DNA from: Companilactobacillus metriopterae
Lineage (GTDB): Bacteria > Bacillota > Bacilli > Lactobacillales > Lactobacillaceae
Assembly (NCBI RefSeq): GCF_004117915.1
Contig: NZ_RSTD01000003.1
Coordinates: 1 to 64,000, forward strand
Reading direction: 5' to 3'
Length of the DNA: 64,000 bases
The first letter of the stretch is position 1. Every line of letters begins with the position of its first letter. The translations under genes and the position numbers were made by a program. The notes beneath the pieces are model-generated. The model was not told the DNA's origin. It did not search any database and was given only the letters and a program-made list of their open reading frames with translations. Positions 30,233-38,814 of this stretch are shown piece by piece.

Positions 30233-32137
30233 ATGGAAATAAAAGAATATGAAGCAGGCAGTTTTGATGTAGTAGTAGTAGGGGCCGGTCATGCCGGTTC
30301 TGAAGCAGCATTGGCCGCAGCTAGAATGGGCAAGAAAACACTTCTAGTGACAATTAATCTTGATATGGTAGCTTTCATGCCATGTAATCCTTCAGTAGGT
30401 GGTCCTGCTAAGGGAATCGTTGTAAGAGAAATTGATGCTTTAGGTGGACAAATGGCAAAAAATATCGATGCTACCTATGTCCAAATGCGTATGCTAAATA
30501 CTGGTAAAGGCCCTGCGGTTAGAGCTTTGAGAGCTCAAGCAGACAAGAATATGTATCACGAAGTTATGAAAGATACATTGGAAAATGAAGACAATCTTAC
30601 ACTTCGTCAAGGAGTTGTTGAAAGATTAGTTGTTGAAGATGGTGTTTGCCAAGGAGTAGTTACAAGTACAGGTGCTATTTATCATGCAAAATCAGTCGTA
30701 CTAACAGCGGGAACTAGCTCACGTGGGAAAATTATTATTGGTGAATTGATGTATTCTTCAGGTCCAAATAATTCACTACCATCAATTAAATTATCAGAAG
30801 ATCTAGAAAAACAAGGATTCAAATTAACTAGATTCAAAACAGGTACACCTCCTCGTGTGAACAAAAATACTATCGATTTTTCTAAAACTGAGGAACAACC
30901 AGGTGATGAGGTAGCAAATCACTTCTCATTTGAAACACCTGATGAAAAATACTTAGATTTGAAGGATCAATTGTCTTGTTGGATGACTTATACCAACTCA
31001 CAAACACATGCAGTGATCAATGCCAACCTTGACCGTGCACCGATGTATTCAGGTGTAATCGAGGGAGTAGGTCCTAGATACTGCCCATCAATCGAGGATA
31101 AAGTTGTTCGCTTTGCTGATAAACCAAGACATCAAATATTCTTGGAACCAGAAGGTCGCAATACTCAAGAATATTATGTTGGAGATTTTTCAACATCAAT
31201 GCCTGAAGAAATTCAATTAGAGATGATTCACTCAATGGCAGGATTAGAAAACGCCAAGTTAATGCGTGCTGGATATGCAATTGAGTACGATGTTGTTGAG
31301 CCATGGCAATTGAAACCAAATTTGGAAACAAAGGTAGTAGAAAATCTCTTTACAGCTGGTCAAATGAACGGAACTTCTGGATATGAAGAAGCTGCTGGTC
31401 AAGGACTTATGGCTGGAATTAATGCAGCATTAAAAGTTGATGGAAAAGATCCATTCATCTTACGTCGTGATGAAGCATATATTGGAGTTTTAATCGATGA
31501 TCTTGTTACTAAGGGTACAAATGAACCTTATAGATTGCTAACAAGTAGAGCCGAATATCGTCTAATTCTTCGCCATGATAATGCGGATCTAAGATTAACT
31601 GATAAGGGTTACGACCTAGGCTTAATCAATGAAGAGAGATATGCTTCATTTAATGAAAAAAGAGCTGCAATTGAAGCAGAATTAGATAGATTGGGTCGTA
31701 AGATGATAACACCTAATCAGGCAGACCCATTCTTACAAAAATTAGGGATGAAACCACTTAAAGATGGTATCTTAGCTGATCATTTCTTAAGACGTCCTGA
31801 GGTTCACTATGATGATGTTATTAGTATCATGGGTGAAGAAGTAACAGCAGATCGTCGAGTTAAGGAACAGGTTGAAATTGCTGTTAAATATTATGGTTAT
31901 ATTAAAAAAGAAGAAATTAAAATTGATCGTCTAAAACGTATGGAAGAAAAGAAAATTCCTGAACGTTTGGACTATACAAAAGTGAGTGGTTTAGCTACCG
32001 AAGCTGTACAAAAGCTATCTAAAATTAATCCACAAACTCTAGCTCAAGCTAGTCGTATAAGTGGGGTAAATCCTGCTGATATCGGAATTTTGAGTATTTA
32101 CATTCAACAAGGTAGAATTGCCAAAGTTGCAGAATAA
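30233..32137 (+). CDS. mnmG: tRNA uridine-34 modification enzyme MnmG
   Basis: A 634-residue FAD-dependent partner of MnmE. The N-terminal dinucleotide-binding motif [17 protein letters not shown] and the [14 protein letters not shown] segment are diagnostic, and the cysteine of the latter is typical. The C-terminal helical domain (ARISGVNP type, reading [12 protein letters not shown]) binds MnmE. A long perfect hairpin terminates the unit. The noc and parAB genes that usually follow are not in this window. Confidence 0.98.
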   Translation: MEIKEYEAGSFDVVVVGAGHAGSEAALAAARMGKKTLLVTINLDMVAFMPCNPSVGGPAKGIVVREIDALGGQMAKNIDATYVQMRMLNTGKGPAVRALRAQADKNMYHEVMKDTLENEDNLTLRQGVVERLVVEDGVCQGVVTSTGAIYHAKSVVLTAGTSSRGKIIIGELMYSSGPNNSLPSIKLSEDLEKQGFKLTRFKTGTPPRVNKNTIDFSKTEEQPGDEVANHFSFETPDEKYLDLKDQLSCWMTYTNSQTHAVINANLDRAPMYSGVIEGVGPRYCPSIEDKVVRFADKPRHQIFLEPEGRNTQEYYVGDFSTSMPEEIQLEMIHSMAGLENAKLMRAGYAIEYDVVEPWQLKPNLETKVVENLFTAGQMNGTSGYEEAAGQGLMAGINAALKVDGKDPFILRRDEAYIGVLIDDLVTKGTNEPYRLLTSRAEYRLILRHDNADLRLTDKGYDLGLINEERYASFNEKRAAIEAELDRLGRKMITPNQADPFLQKLGMKPLKDGILADHFLRRPEVHYDDVISIMGEEVTADRRVKEQVEIAVKYYGYIKKEEIKIDRLKRMEEKKIPERLDYTKVSGLATEAVQKLSKINPQTLAQASRISGVNPADIGILSIYIQQGRIAKVAE

Positions 32138-32141
32138 AATA

Positions 32142-32179
32142 AAAAACAGCTATAGAACATTGTTCTATAGCTGTTTTTC
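32142..32179 (+). terminator. Terminator of mnmE-mnmG
   Basis: ACAGCTATAGAAC / GTTCTATAGCTGT perfect stem with an ATT loop and a T-run. It can also work toward the minus strand because of the A-run on the other side. Confidence 0.92.
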
Positions 32180-32188
32180 TATTGTAAG

Positions 32189-32204
32189 TGTTTCATGTGG
32201 AACA
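32189..32204. promoter_or_regulatory. parS-like site 3
   Basis: TGTTTCATGTGGAACA matches the ParB site at 14 of 16 positions. Located 10 bases after the mnmG terminator, about 8 kb right of the origin. Confidence 0.55.
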
Positions 32205-32225
32205 AATAAAATGTTTCATAATAAA

Positions 32226-32453
32226 TAAAAAAGCACGCTACCAAAGGTAGTATGCTTTTCCGACTGGTACTTATTACATCGTTCGATCCAGAGGGGCTTG
32301 ATACTTAAATCAATCTGCTCTACTAGTATGTAAAAGGCCATGTATAATTCAGTGACTATTAGTATATACACGATATGACTAATTCAGTCCTTTTGTTAAA
32401 TGTACCAGCCAAGGAGGTTAACTCCATTTGAGTTAGGAGCTATCTCCTTTATG
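32226..32453 (-). ncRNA. Putative structured small RNA, family not recognised
   Basis: No protein gene occupies 32138-32604. On the minus strand this stretch has an extended -10 promoter at its 5' side and a strong terminator at its 3' side (GCATACTACC/GGTAGCGTGC stem, then six T at 32232-32227). Between them are several pairings: GGAG/CTCC and AACTC/GAGTT hairpins near the 5' end, a long-range CTGGTAC/GTACCAG closing helix, AAAAGG/CCTTTT, and an AGAG/CTCT arm with a TTGAT/ATCAA hairpin. The expected transcript is about 225 bases. The length would suit a housekeeping or regulatory RNA; I could not match it to 6S, SRP, RNase P or tmRNA by eye. Confidence 0.55.
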
Positions 32454-32459
32454 GTTATA

Positions 32460-32488
32460 GTTATATCATGCTCCGGAGAACATTGCAA
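32460..32488 (-). promoter_or_regulatory. Promoter of the putative small RNA
   Basis: On the minus strand, TTGCAA (32488-32483), a 17-base spacer and TATAAC (32465-32460) with an extended TGA immediately before the -10. The spacer contains the palindrome CTCCGGAG. The gap 32489-32604 holds no other recognisable element. Confidence 0.68.
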
Positions 32489-32604
32489 GCGATTACATGA
32501 CATTTTATAAATTTTTACAATAAATAAAAATTTTGGATATATTATTATTTATGACTAGCTCTATATTAGAATAGAAGTAATTGCTTTAGAAATAGGTGGG
32601 AAAT

Positions 32605-34395
32605 TTGAAAGTTTTTATTAGAGATTTGAGATCTTTTTTTGGAAATACGTTTAGGTATGCTAAGAATATTGTTTTAGTAAATATTTTGATATTCCTGGTC
32701 ATTATACCAATGTTGGCTAGCTCAATAGAATGGACATTTAAACATGAGGGAATAGTTGATTTCTTTTCTCTATTCTTATCATTTTCAGTTCATCCATTTT
32801 ACAGCATTTTGATAATAGTCCTCATGCTCCTCATGTTGTTCATGATTATTTATGAGTTTATCTTTTTATTTTTAGGAGTATTTTTACTTCAAAAAAATTA
32901 TCAATTACCTGAGACTTATCTGCTAAAGAGGACATTTACAGAAACTAGAAGAATATCATTTAGTTCATTATTATTTTTAATTTTCTACTTTATATTGATT
33001 ATGCCCTTTAGTTTGATTGGCTACAAAACTGATTTATTATCAAAGGTTCAGATTCCTGTATTTATACTTGATTATATATTTAGTAATAAATACATACTTG
33101 TTCCAGTGATAATCTTAGTTTATCTAGTATTAATTTATATCGGATATCGTCTAATATTCACTGTTCCCTTAATGATCATCAAGAAAATGAAATTAAGGGA
33201 TGCTATAAAGACAAGTAAATACTTAACTAAAAAATGGGCTAAAAAGATTTTAAGTTATTTCATCGGATTTAATATAGTTATTTATCTAATGACAGCTATC
33301 TTGTATTTCATAATAATATTAATCCAAGGGTATGTTGATAAGAACTTTTCGTCTGCTTCTTTACCTGTATCTATGGTCTCATTATTAGTTATCCAGGCAA
33401 TAAAATATATTTTCACGATGATATCCTCACTTGTTTTCTTCTATATTATTTCGGTTGTTCTGTATGAGTTTGAACCAAGTATTGTTGAAGAGAGATATCA
33501 GTTGATTCTTAAAAAGACAAAAAGATCAGGTATATCAAAGTTTGTTTTTTATACGTTAGCAACGGTACTTTCATTGGTACTGCTAACAGGAACAGTTACC
33601 TATGATTACATGTATCTTTCAGGGCAGATAGTAACGAATCCAGAAATTATTTCACATCGTGGAGTAAATGGAAACAATGCTGTTCAAAATTCTATTAATG
33701 CTCTGAATGATACAAGTACCAAAGTAAAACCAGATTATGTCGAAATGGATATTCAAGAAACTAAAGATAAGAAATTTGTAGTAATGCATGATAATAATTT
33801 GAAGGCTTTGACTGGTGTTAACACAACTACTCACCAATTAACGTTGAAGCAATTACAAAAATTAACTGTCACAGAGAATGGAAAAAGTTCTAAGGTGATA
33901 AGTTTTGATGATTATTTAGCCGCGGCCAATAAGGACAATCAAAAACTTCTGATAGAAATAAAACCTAACAAAGCTGATTCTAAGGATATGATTAGTATTT
34001 TTATCAAGAAGTATAGTAAGGGGCTCTTAAAAAGAGGAGATATTATACATTCACTATCTATCGATATAGTTGATGAACTGAAGACACGCGATCCTAAACT
34101 AACAGTTGGTTACATCATGCCGTTTAATATCGTTGGTCCACCAAAAACAAAAGCGGATTTCTTCACGGTTGAGTACACTACATTGACTTCTGATTTTGTT
34201 ACGCAAGCTCATGATCAAAAGAAGAAAGTCTATGCATGGACAGTAAATGATGAAGATGTCCTTACTCGTACTATGTTTTATGAAGTGGATGGGGTTATAA
34301 CTGATTCACCAGAAGAAATTGGAAAAGCAGCAAAGGAAACAGTAAAAACAAATGACTACGTAGTCAAATTAGTAAACTATATGGTTATCGAATAG
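32605..34395 (+). CDS. Membrane glycerophosphodiester phosphodiesterase (GDPD)
   Basis: About 597 residues. The N-terminal half (about 1-340) is a membrane domain with roughly 7-8 hydrophobic segments. The C-terminal half is a GDPD TIM barrel with HRG (His351), EMDIQETKD, VMHDNNL and EIKPNK, the metal-binding and acid-base residues. Such proteins hydrolyse glycerophosphodiesters or trim lipoteichoic acid glycerophosphate outside the cell. The start is probably TTG at 32605 with AGGTGG six bases upstream; a GTG at 32596 lies inside that site. Monocistronic, ended by a hairpin. Confidence 0.93.
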   Translation: MKVFIRDLRSFFGNTFRYAKNIVLVNILIFLVIIPMLASSIEWTFKHEGIVDFFSLFLSFSVHPFYSILIIVLMLLMLFMIIYEFIFLFLGVFLLQKNYQLPETYLLKRTFTETRRISFSSLLFLIFYFILIMPFSLIGYKTDLLSKVQIPVFILDYIFSNKYILVPVIILVYLVLIYIGYRLIFTVPLMIIKKMKLRDAIKTSKYLTKKWAKKILSYFIGFNIVIYLMTAILYFIIILIQGYVDKNFSSASLPVSMVSLLVIQAIKYIFTMISSLVFFYIISVVLYEFEPSIVEERYQLILKKTKRSGISKFVFYTLATVLSLVLLTGTVTYDYMYLSGQIVTNPEIISHRGVNGNNAVQNSINALNDTSTKVKPDYVEMDIQETKDKKFVVMHDNNLKALTGVNTTTHQLTLKQLQKLTVTENGKSSKVISFDDYLAAANKDNQKLLIEIKPNKADSKDMISIFIKKYSKGLLKRGDIIHSLSIDIVDELKTRDPKLTVGYIMPFNIVGPPKTKADFFTVEYTTLTSDFVTQAHDQKKKVYAWTVNDEDVLTRTMFYEVDGVITDSPEEIGKAAKETVKTNDYVVKLVNYMVIE

Positions 34396-34400
34396 TTTAG

Positions 34401-34427
34401 AAGCATACCTTTCGGTATGCTTTTTTA
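34401..34427 (+). terminator. Terminator of the GDPD gene
   Basis: AAGCATACC-TTTC-GGTATGCTT stem followed by a T-run. Confidence 0.9.
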
Positions 34428-34462
34428 TTTTCATTAATTCATCAAATAATGTTCACATTAAT

Positions 34463-34494
34463 TTAAGTTTAGCTTAATTTGCTCAAAGCATAAT
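34463..34494 (+). promoter_or_regulatory. Palindromic operator/promoter of peptide cassette 1
   Basis: TTAAGTTTAGCTTAA (34463-34477), one mismatch from a perfect palindrome, then an 11-base gap to CATAAT (34489-34494) as -10. No good -35 is present; the palindrome covers that position, as expected for an activator- or repressor-controlled promoter. The same element with the same spacing recurs at 34842. Confidence 0.7.
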
Positions 34495-34525
34495 GATGAC
34501 ATACTAAAGAAAAGGAGGACATCAG

Positions 34526-34630
34526 ATGATTATTTTAAACTCAATTCACGGAGTAGTAACAGCTGGAGCACAAACAACAGCTAATGATCTAAATGCAGTT
34601 TCTCATCTAATAAGTAATGTTTTCCGTTAG
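34526..34630 (+). CDS. 34-residue peptide, paralog 1 (unknown; possible secreted or membrane-active peptide)
   Basis: An uncharged-to-weakly-charged peptide beginning MIILNSIHG and ending LISNVFR, with the core AGAQTTANDLNA. It has an AAGGAGG site 8 bases before the ATG. The hydrophobic N-terminal helix followed by a polar turn and a second hydrophobic helix gives an amphipathic pattern. There is no signal peptide and no double-glycine leader. A close paralog lies 273 bases downstream behind the same promoter element, which is why I treat it as a real gene. A resemblance in layout to leaderless or phenol-soluble-modulin-like peptides is only an idea. Confidence 0.75.
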   Translation: MIILNSIHGVVTAGAQTTANDLNAVSHLISNVFR

Positions 34631-34676
34631 CATAGAATATTTATAAAATACAATTTAAATAAAAGAGGTAACTAAT

Positions 34677-34769
34677 ATGCAAAATTTTAATCAATTTCCA
34701 CAATTTGGACCACAACTACCAATCCCAGAATTACCATTAGATCCAAACCAAAAGCCTGAACATAGATAA
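34677..34769 (+). CDS. 30-residue Pro/Gln-rich micro-protein
   Basis: Starts MQNFNQFPQFGPQLP and ends NQKPEHR; about a quarter of the residues are proline and a fifth glutamine. It has an AGAGGT site 7 bases before the ATG. It lies 46 bases after paralog 1 with no terminator between, so it probably shares its transcript. No counterpart follows paralog 2. Function unknown. Confidence 0.55.
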   Translation: MQNFNQFPQFGPQLPIPELPLDPNQKPEHR

Positions 34770-34784
34770 TAGGAGTATTACCAA

Positions 34785-34811
34785 ATGATTATTTTTAATA
34801 AAATCATTTAA
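34785..34811 (+). CDS. 8-residue open frame, possible peptide remnant
   Basis: MIIFNKII, preceded by AGGAG at a proper distance. It begins with the same MII-x-N pattern as the 34/35-residue peptides, so it may be a truncated third copy. The same bases form an AAATGATT/AATCATTT hairpin, so it may instead be structural. Confidence 0.25.
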   Translation: MIIFNKII

Positions 34812-34841
34812 TTTCTATTTATTAACTTTGAACAACACCAT

Positions 34842-34873
34842 TTAAGCTTAGCTTAAGTTAAAACGCAGATAAT
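34842..34873 (+). promoter_or_regulatory. Palindromic operator/promoter of peptide cassette 2
   Basis: Perfect palindrome TTAAGCTTAGCTTAA (34842-34856) and GATAAT (34868-34873). The gap is 11 bases, exactly as in cassette 1, and the ATG is 61 bases from the palindrome start (63 in cassette 1). Confidence 0.75.
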
Positions 34874-34902
34874 GTGATTATTCTAAAAGATAGGAGATAA
34901 TA

Positions 34903-35010
34903 ATGATTATTTTAAACTCAATCAAAGGCGGAGTTTCTGCTGGAGCCCACACATTCTCAAATGATCTAAATGCCTTGGGCAACTTTATTGGACAAGTATT
35001 TAGTTTCTAA
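34903..35010 (+). CDS. 35-residue peptide, paralog 2
   Basis: Begins MIILNSIKGGVSAGAH and ends FIGQVFSF. Identical to paralog 1 at MIILNSI, the AGA, the NDLNA and the terminal VF, with conservative changes elsewhere; codons for MIILNS are also nearly identical, so the duplication is recent or conserved. It has a TAGGAGA site. It is followed by a strong terminator. Its function is not recognised. The hydrophobic, nearly neutral amphipathic design would suit a membrane-active or signalling peptide. Confidence 0.78.
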   Translation: MIILNSIKGGVSAGAHTFSNDLNALGNFIGQVFSF

Positions 35011-35033
35011 AAAAATTCATGTATATTCCCCCT

Positions 35034-35066
35034 GAATCCAGACAAAATCTGGGTTCTTTTTTTTTA
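35034..35066 (+). terminator. Terminator of the peptide cassettes
   Basis: GAATCCAGA-CAAAA-TCTGGGTTC stem with a nine-base T-run. Confidence 0.9.
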
Positions 35067-35137
35067 TAAAAAAAATTGTGACAAATATAATAAAAAAATA
35101 TAAGATTAGGACATCAAGTTAATGGGGGTTAACGGGG

Positions 35138-36889
35138 ATGAAATATACAATTTATTTGAGTATGACTTTTTTCTCTTTTTTGATGGCTTTAGTAATGTTT
35201 CAAGATAACGTATATGCACGATCTTACTCAGTAACTAATTATGATGAAGTTGTTGAAGTTAAGGATAATGGGGGTGCAGACGTTACTCAAAAGATTACCT
35301 ATGATTTTAAAGGTAAATATAAAGGTGTCGAATTTGTACAAGATATCAGGGGAACTGGTGGCGGAACTTTGCCTAAAGTAACTTATTTTCCTGAAAATAA
35401 GAATTTGAAAATTAATTCAATTGGCTCTAGTGAAGAGCTTTTTGCTACTGCAGAAGGCAATTTATCTAATGAGAAAGTAACTTTTGTCTACAAATACAGT
35501 TTGTCCGATTTAGTAACCAATTATAAAGATACTGCTCAAATAAATTGGAATGTTATTGGCAGTGAGTGGACCGCTGATTTGTATAACGTAAATATAGTTT
35601 TTAAATTACCTAAGAGAAATATAAGCGGTTTGAAAGCTTGGACTCAGACTACTGGTAACGTTGAAAGAATCGTTGATAAAGAATCCGGTACAGTCACTTT
35701 CAAGATGGCAAAAAATAAATATAAGACTGCACTATCTGCTGATATAATTTTCCCTCCAGAGGTAACTAACAATAATCTTAATGTAGTTAATAAAAATCAG
35801 CGAAATAACATAATTTCTTCTGAGAATAACTACGTTAAAGAGCAAAAAGAAAATCAAAAAACAAAACAAATGATTGCTACTACAATTTCAGAAATATTGG
35901 CAATTGCTGCATTGTTGATATATTTATTTCTTCGTTATAGATATAAGAAGATTGAAGTTAAAAAGAGTATCATATACAATTCTATAAACCATTTAGGGGA
36001 TGTTCCTGACGTTTCTCCAAGTGTTGCTCAGGTCATTCTATACAATGAAAGACCTGATGAAAATGCTTTTACAGGGGATGTTCTAAAAGAATTAGCTGAT
36101 CAAAATATTGAGCTAGTTGAGGACGATAAGAATTTTACTATTAACAGTCTGCAAGTTTCTGATAATTATCTGTTGAATTATTTAATTAATAAGATTGGAA
36201 ATGGTCAATCTGTAAGTAACAAGGATATTGAAAAATATTCAAAATGGGATAACTTTGGAAGACTTGAGGAAGCCTATAGGAATTGGCAAAGATACATTAT
36301 GGAAGAAGGCAGAACTTACTTTAACAAAGCCAGTGAAAGAATAGTTACAGGATCATCAATGAAACAGTACTTGATAGCTTTATTATTGATAATAATAAAC
36401 GCAACTATGCTAATAGGAATTGGATGGCAAAGAAATATCAGTTTGCCTATCCTGGTAGCTACTGTCGTATTCATGTTGTTTGTAGTAATAGATATAAAAA
36501 TCAGACGTAAAAAGGTAACCATTTATAACGACAGAGGTAGTGTATTAAATAATGATTTTGAACAACTTGAAAAAATGTTTAAGAATATCGATAAAACTAA
36601 TTTGAAAGATATCGGTGATATAGATTATTGGGCACAGATTGTTCCATATGCGACAGCATTTGGATTATCAAGACCTGTTATTGATGCAGTTAAGAAGACA
36701 TTCCCAGATGCAGATATCGCAGAAAGTAATCTAAATTCGATCTTTAATTTTAGTAACGGATACTTCGCAGGAATATTTGCCGGTATATTTATCAGCGGAA
36801 TAATTCTTGGAGGAGGAAACAGCAACCTATTCACCACAGGGGGAACAGATGGTTCATCTGGTGGATTTGGCGGTGGTGGCGCATTTTAA
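35138..36889 (+). CDS. DUF2207-type membrane protein, copy 1
   Basis: A 583-residue protein with a signal peptide or first membrane segment (about 1-27) and an extracellular beta-rich domain (about 30-215; YDEVVEVKDNGGADVTQKITYDF). A membrane segment follows at about 250-270, then a cytoplasmic helical part, two more segments near 410-455, and a Gly-rich tail ending GGGGAF. This order and tail are characteristic of DUF2207. The molecular function of the family is unknown. A nearly full-length paralog follows 17 bases later. Confidence 0.85.
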   Translation: MKYTIYLSMTFFSFLMALVMFQDNVYARSYSVTNYDEVVEVKDNGGADVTQKITYDFKGKYKGVEFVQDIRGTGGGTLPKVTYFPENKNLKINSIGSSEELFATAEGNLSNEKVTFVYKYSLSDLVTNYKDTAQINWNVIGSEWTADLYNVNIVFKLPKRNISGLKAWTQTTGNVERIVDKESGTVTFKMAKNKYKTALSADIIFPPEVTNNNLNVVNKNQRNNIISSENNYVKEQKENQKTKQMIATTISEILAIAALLIYLFLRYRYKKIEVKKSIIYNSINHLGDVPDVSPSVAQVILYNERPDENAFTGDVLKELADQNIELVEDDKNFTINSLQVSDNYLLNYLINKIGNGQSVSNKDIEKYSKWDNFGRLEEAYRNWQRYIMEEGRTYFNKASERIVTGSSMKQYLIALLLIIINATMLIGIGWQRNISLPILVATVVFMLFVVIDIKIRRKKVTIYNDRGSVLNNDFEQLEKMFKNIDKTNLKDIGDIDYWAQIVPYATAFGLSRPVIDAVKKTFPDADIAESNLNSIFNFSNGYFAGIFAGIFISGIILGGGNSNLFTTGGTDGSSGGFGGGGAF

Positions 36890-36906
36890 AAATAGAGGGG
36901 GAATTT

Positions 36907-38655
36907 TTGTTAATGAAATATTTAAAAAATATTATTTTTGCAGTAGCAATATTTATAGCTTCATTGGCTCTTTTTAAGACGAATGTATCTGCAGATAGTT
37001 ACTCAATATCTAACTTTAATGTAATTGTGAATATCGATGAATATGGTAATGCTGATGTTAATCAAAAGATAACCTATGACTTCGATGGTGATTATCATGG
37101 AGTTGACTTTGTTCAAGATCTTCATGGTACTGGTGGAGCTAAACCAATAAATGTTACTACAGATGATTCTCGAAAAATTAAAGTTAAATATACTAATAAT
37201 AAAAATGAACTAAAAATAAAAACCTATACAGATATTTCTAATGAGAAAATACAATTTAATTATCATTATAAAATTTACGGAGTAGTTACAAACTATAAAG
37301 ATACAGCAAGAATAAATTGGAAAGTCATTGGTAAGAATTGGGATGTTGATTTAGAAAATGTTAAAGTGACATTTAATTTGCCTAAAAAGAATGTTAATGA
37401 CCTAAGAGCTTGGGTACATGCGTCTGAGAACGGAAATAAGATTGTTGATACAAAGAATGGTAATGTGACACTAGATATGGATAATAATCCTTCAAATAGC
37501 TTTGTAGAGACAGATATGATATTTCCGACATCAGTAACACCTAAGAATGAAAAAAATGTTGATAAGAAAATGAAATCTGAAATTATCTCAGAAGAAAAGA
37601 ATATTTCTGAAGAGAACGAGATAGTATCACATCATAAAAAAGTAATACTATTTTCAGTTGCTCTAGCTTTAATATTTATCTCATTAATAATTTATATACT
37701 AATACTCATAAACTATAGAAAAATTAAAAATGATCCCAATAACACATTAACACCAGTAAATCATTGGTTTGAAGTTCCTGAAGTATCACCAAGCGTTGCT
37801 CAAATGATTATAGAAAATAAGAAACCGGATGAAAATGGTTTTGTTGGTGATTTATTAGTCGATGCAAACAGAAAAAATATAAAAATTACTGAAAATGAAA
37901 AAGACTTTAATGTTAGACGTTTAGCCAAAATAGATAATAATCTATTAGGTTTCTTATTTGATTCAGTTGGAGACGGTGATTCGTTTGATATTAGTGACAT
38001 TAAAAAATATACAAAAAAAGATAATTCTCAAAAATTAAATAAAAGTTATAAAAATTGGCAAAATGAAATTTTTAAGGAATATCCAAAGTATTTTAATGTT
38101 AAACATGCGAAAATAGCACGTTGGTCTTTAATAGGACAAATAGTAATAGGTGTCTTGCTATTAATTATTAATTTTATAATTCCATTAACTTTTAGTGGAA
38201 TACAAGTAATTATATTTCGAGTAATATCAGTTTTATTTATGATATCAGTAGTTTTAAATTTACATATAAAACGTAGAAATGTATCTATATATAGTGATGA
38301 GGGCGTACACATAGTTACAGAATTACGAGGATTTAGAAATATGCTTGAAGATATAGATGATATAAAAATGGCAGAAGTAGGAGATATTATTTTATGGGAG
38401 CAAATACTACCATATGCTGCAGCTTTTGGAGTTTCTAAGAAAGTTATAAAAGCATTGAAATTAAACTTTGAATTATCTGATATATCTGAAAGTGACTTAT
38501 ATCCTATATATGGATATAACAATATTTACTTTGTAGGAAGCTTCTCTAAGAGCTTTAGTAGTGGTGTAACAACCAGCTCTTCAGGTGGTTCAGGTGGTTT
38601 TTCAGGAGGGAACTCTGGCGGATTCGGTGGCGGTTCCGGAGGAGGAGCTTTCTGA
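36907..38655 (+). CDS. DUF2207-type membrane protein, copy 2
   Basis: A 582-residue tandem paralog of the preceding gene with the same order: signal segment, extracellular domain (NADVNQKITYDFDGDYHGVDFVQ-like core split here as NADVNQKITYDF and GVDFVQD), central membrane segment, paired later segments, and a Gly/Ser-rich tail ending GGGAF. Start is TTG at 36907 or ATG at 36913; the AGGGGG site fits either. It is strongly AT-rich with more AAA/ATA codons than copy 1, so the copies have diverged for some time. Cotranscribed with copy 1; terminator follows. Confidence 0.85.
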   Translation: MLMKYLKNIIFAVAIFIASLALFKTNVSADSYSISNFNVIVNIDEYGNADVNQKITYDFDGDYHGVDFVQDLHGTGGAKPINVTTDDSRKIKVKYTNNKNELKIKTYTDISNEKIQFNYHYKIYGVVTNYKDTARINWKVIGKNWDVDLENVKVTFNLPKKNVNDLRAWVHASENGNKIVDTKNGNVTLDMDNNPSNSFVETDMIFPTSVTPKNEKNVDKKMKSEIISEEKNISEENEIVSHHKKVILFSVALALIFISLIIYILILINYRKIKNDPNNTLTPVNHWFEVPEVSPSVAQMIIENKKPDENGFVGDLLVDANRKNIKITENEKDFNVRRLAKIDNNLLGFLFDSVGDGDSFDISDIKKYTKKDNSQKLNKSYKNWQNEIFKEYPKYFNVKHAKIARWSLIGQIVIGVLLLIINFIIPLTFSGIQVIIFRVISVLFMISVVLNLHIKRRNVSIYSDEGVHIVTELRGFRNMLEDIDDIKMAEVGDIILWEQILPYAAAFGVSKKVIKALKLNFELSDISESDLYPIYGYNNIYFVGSFSKSFSSGVTTSSSGGSGGFSGGNSGGFGGGSGGGAF

Positions 38656-38668
38656 TATTTATAATTTT

Positions 38669-38704
38669 AAAAAAGAACCTAACTTATAGTTAGGTTCTTT
38701 TTTA
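38669..38704 (+). terminator. Terminator of the DUF2207 pair
   Basis: AAAAGAACCTAAC / GTTAGGTTCTTTT stem and T-run. Confidence 0.9.
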
Positions 38705-38725
38705 TGTAAATGCATACAATGTTGG

Positions 38726-38783
38726 TTGACGAAATGCCTATACTGGGATAATCTAGAATTACATTTATCGATAATGGAAATGT
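38726..38783 (+). promoter_or_regulatory. Promoter and candidate operator of the NEAT/heme operon
   Basis: TTGACG (38726-38731) is followed by GATAAT (38747, 15-base spacer) or TAATCT (38749, 17-base spacer). Just downstream is a dyad: ACATTT (38761) and AAATGT (38778-38783) flank TTATCGATAA (38765-38774). The position suits a repressor. It is not a good match to a Fur or PerR box. Confidence 0.5.
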
Positions 38784-38814
38784 GATAAATATAAATTAAA
38801 TGGGGGATTATTTT

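Noticed and set aside
32226-32453. Assignment of the intergenic RNA to 6S, SRP, RNase P or tmRNA
   Set aside because: The arm pattern is multibranched, not the single long bubble of 6S; the GGAAGC-type loop of SRP RNA, the RNase P core and the tmRNA acceptor end were not seen.
32483-32497. cre-like 14-mer TGCAAGCGATTACA
   Set aside because: 12 of 14 matches, and the bases are already explained by the -35 of the minus-strand promoter. Kept only as a weak possibility.
36625-36837. Antisense frames within the DUF2207 genes
   Set aside because: Low-complexity, site-free shadows of the Gly-rich and membrane coding regions.
38755-38790. Fur box upstream of the NEAT operon
   Set aside because: The dyad there has a TTATCGATAA core but does not fit the 19-base Fur or 15-base PerR consensus; listed only as a candidate operator.
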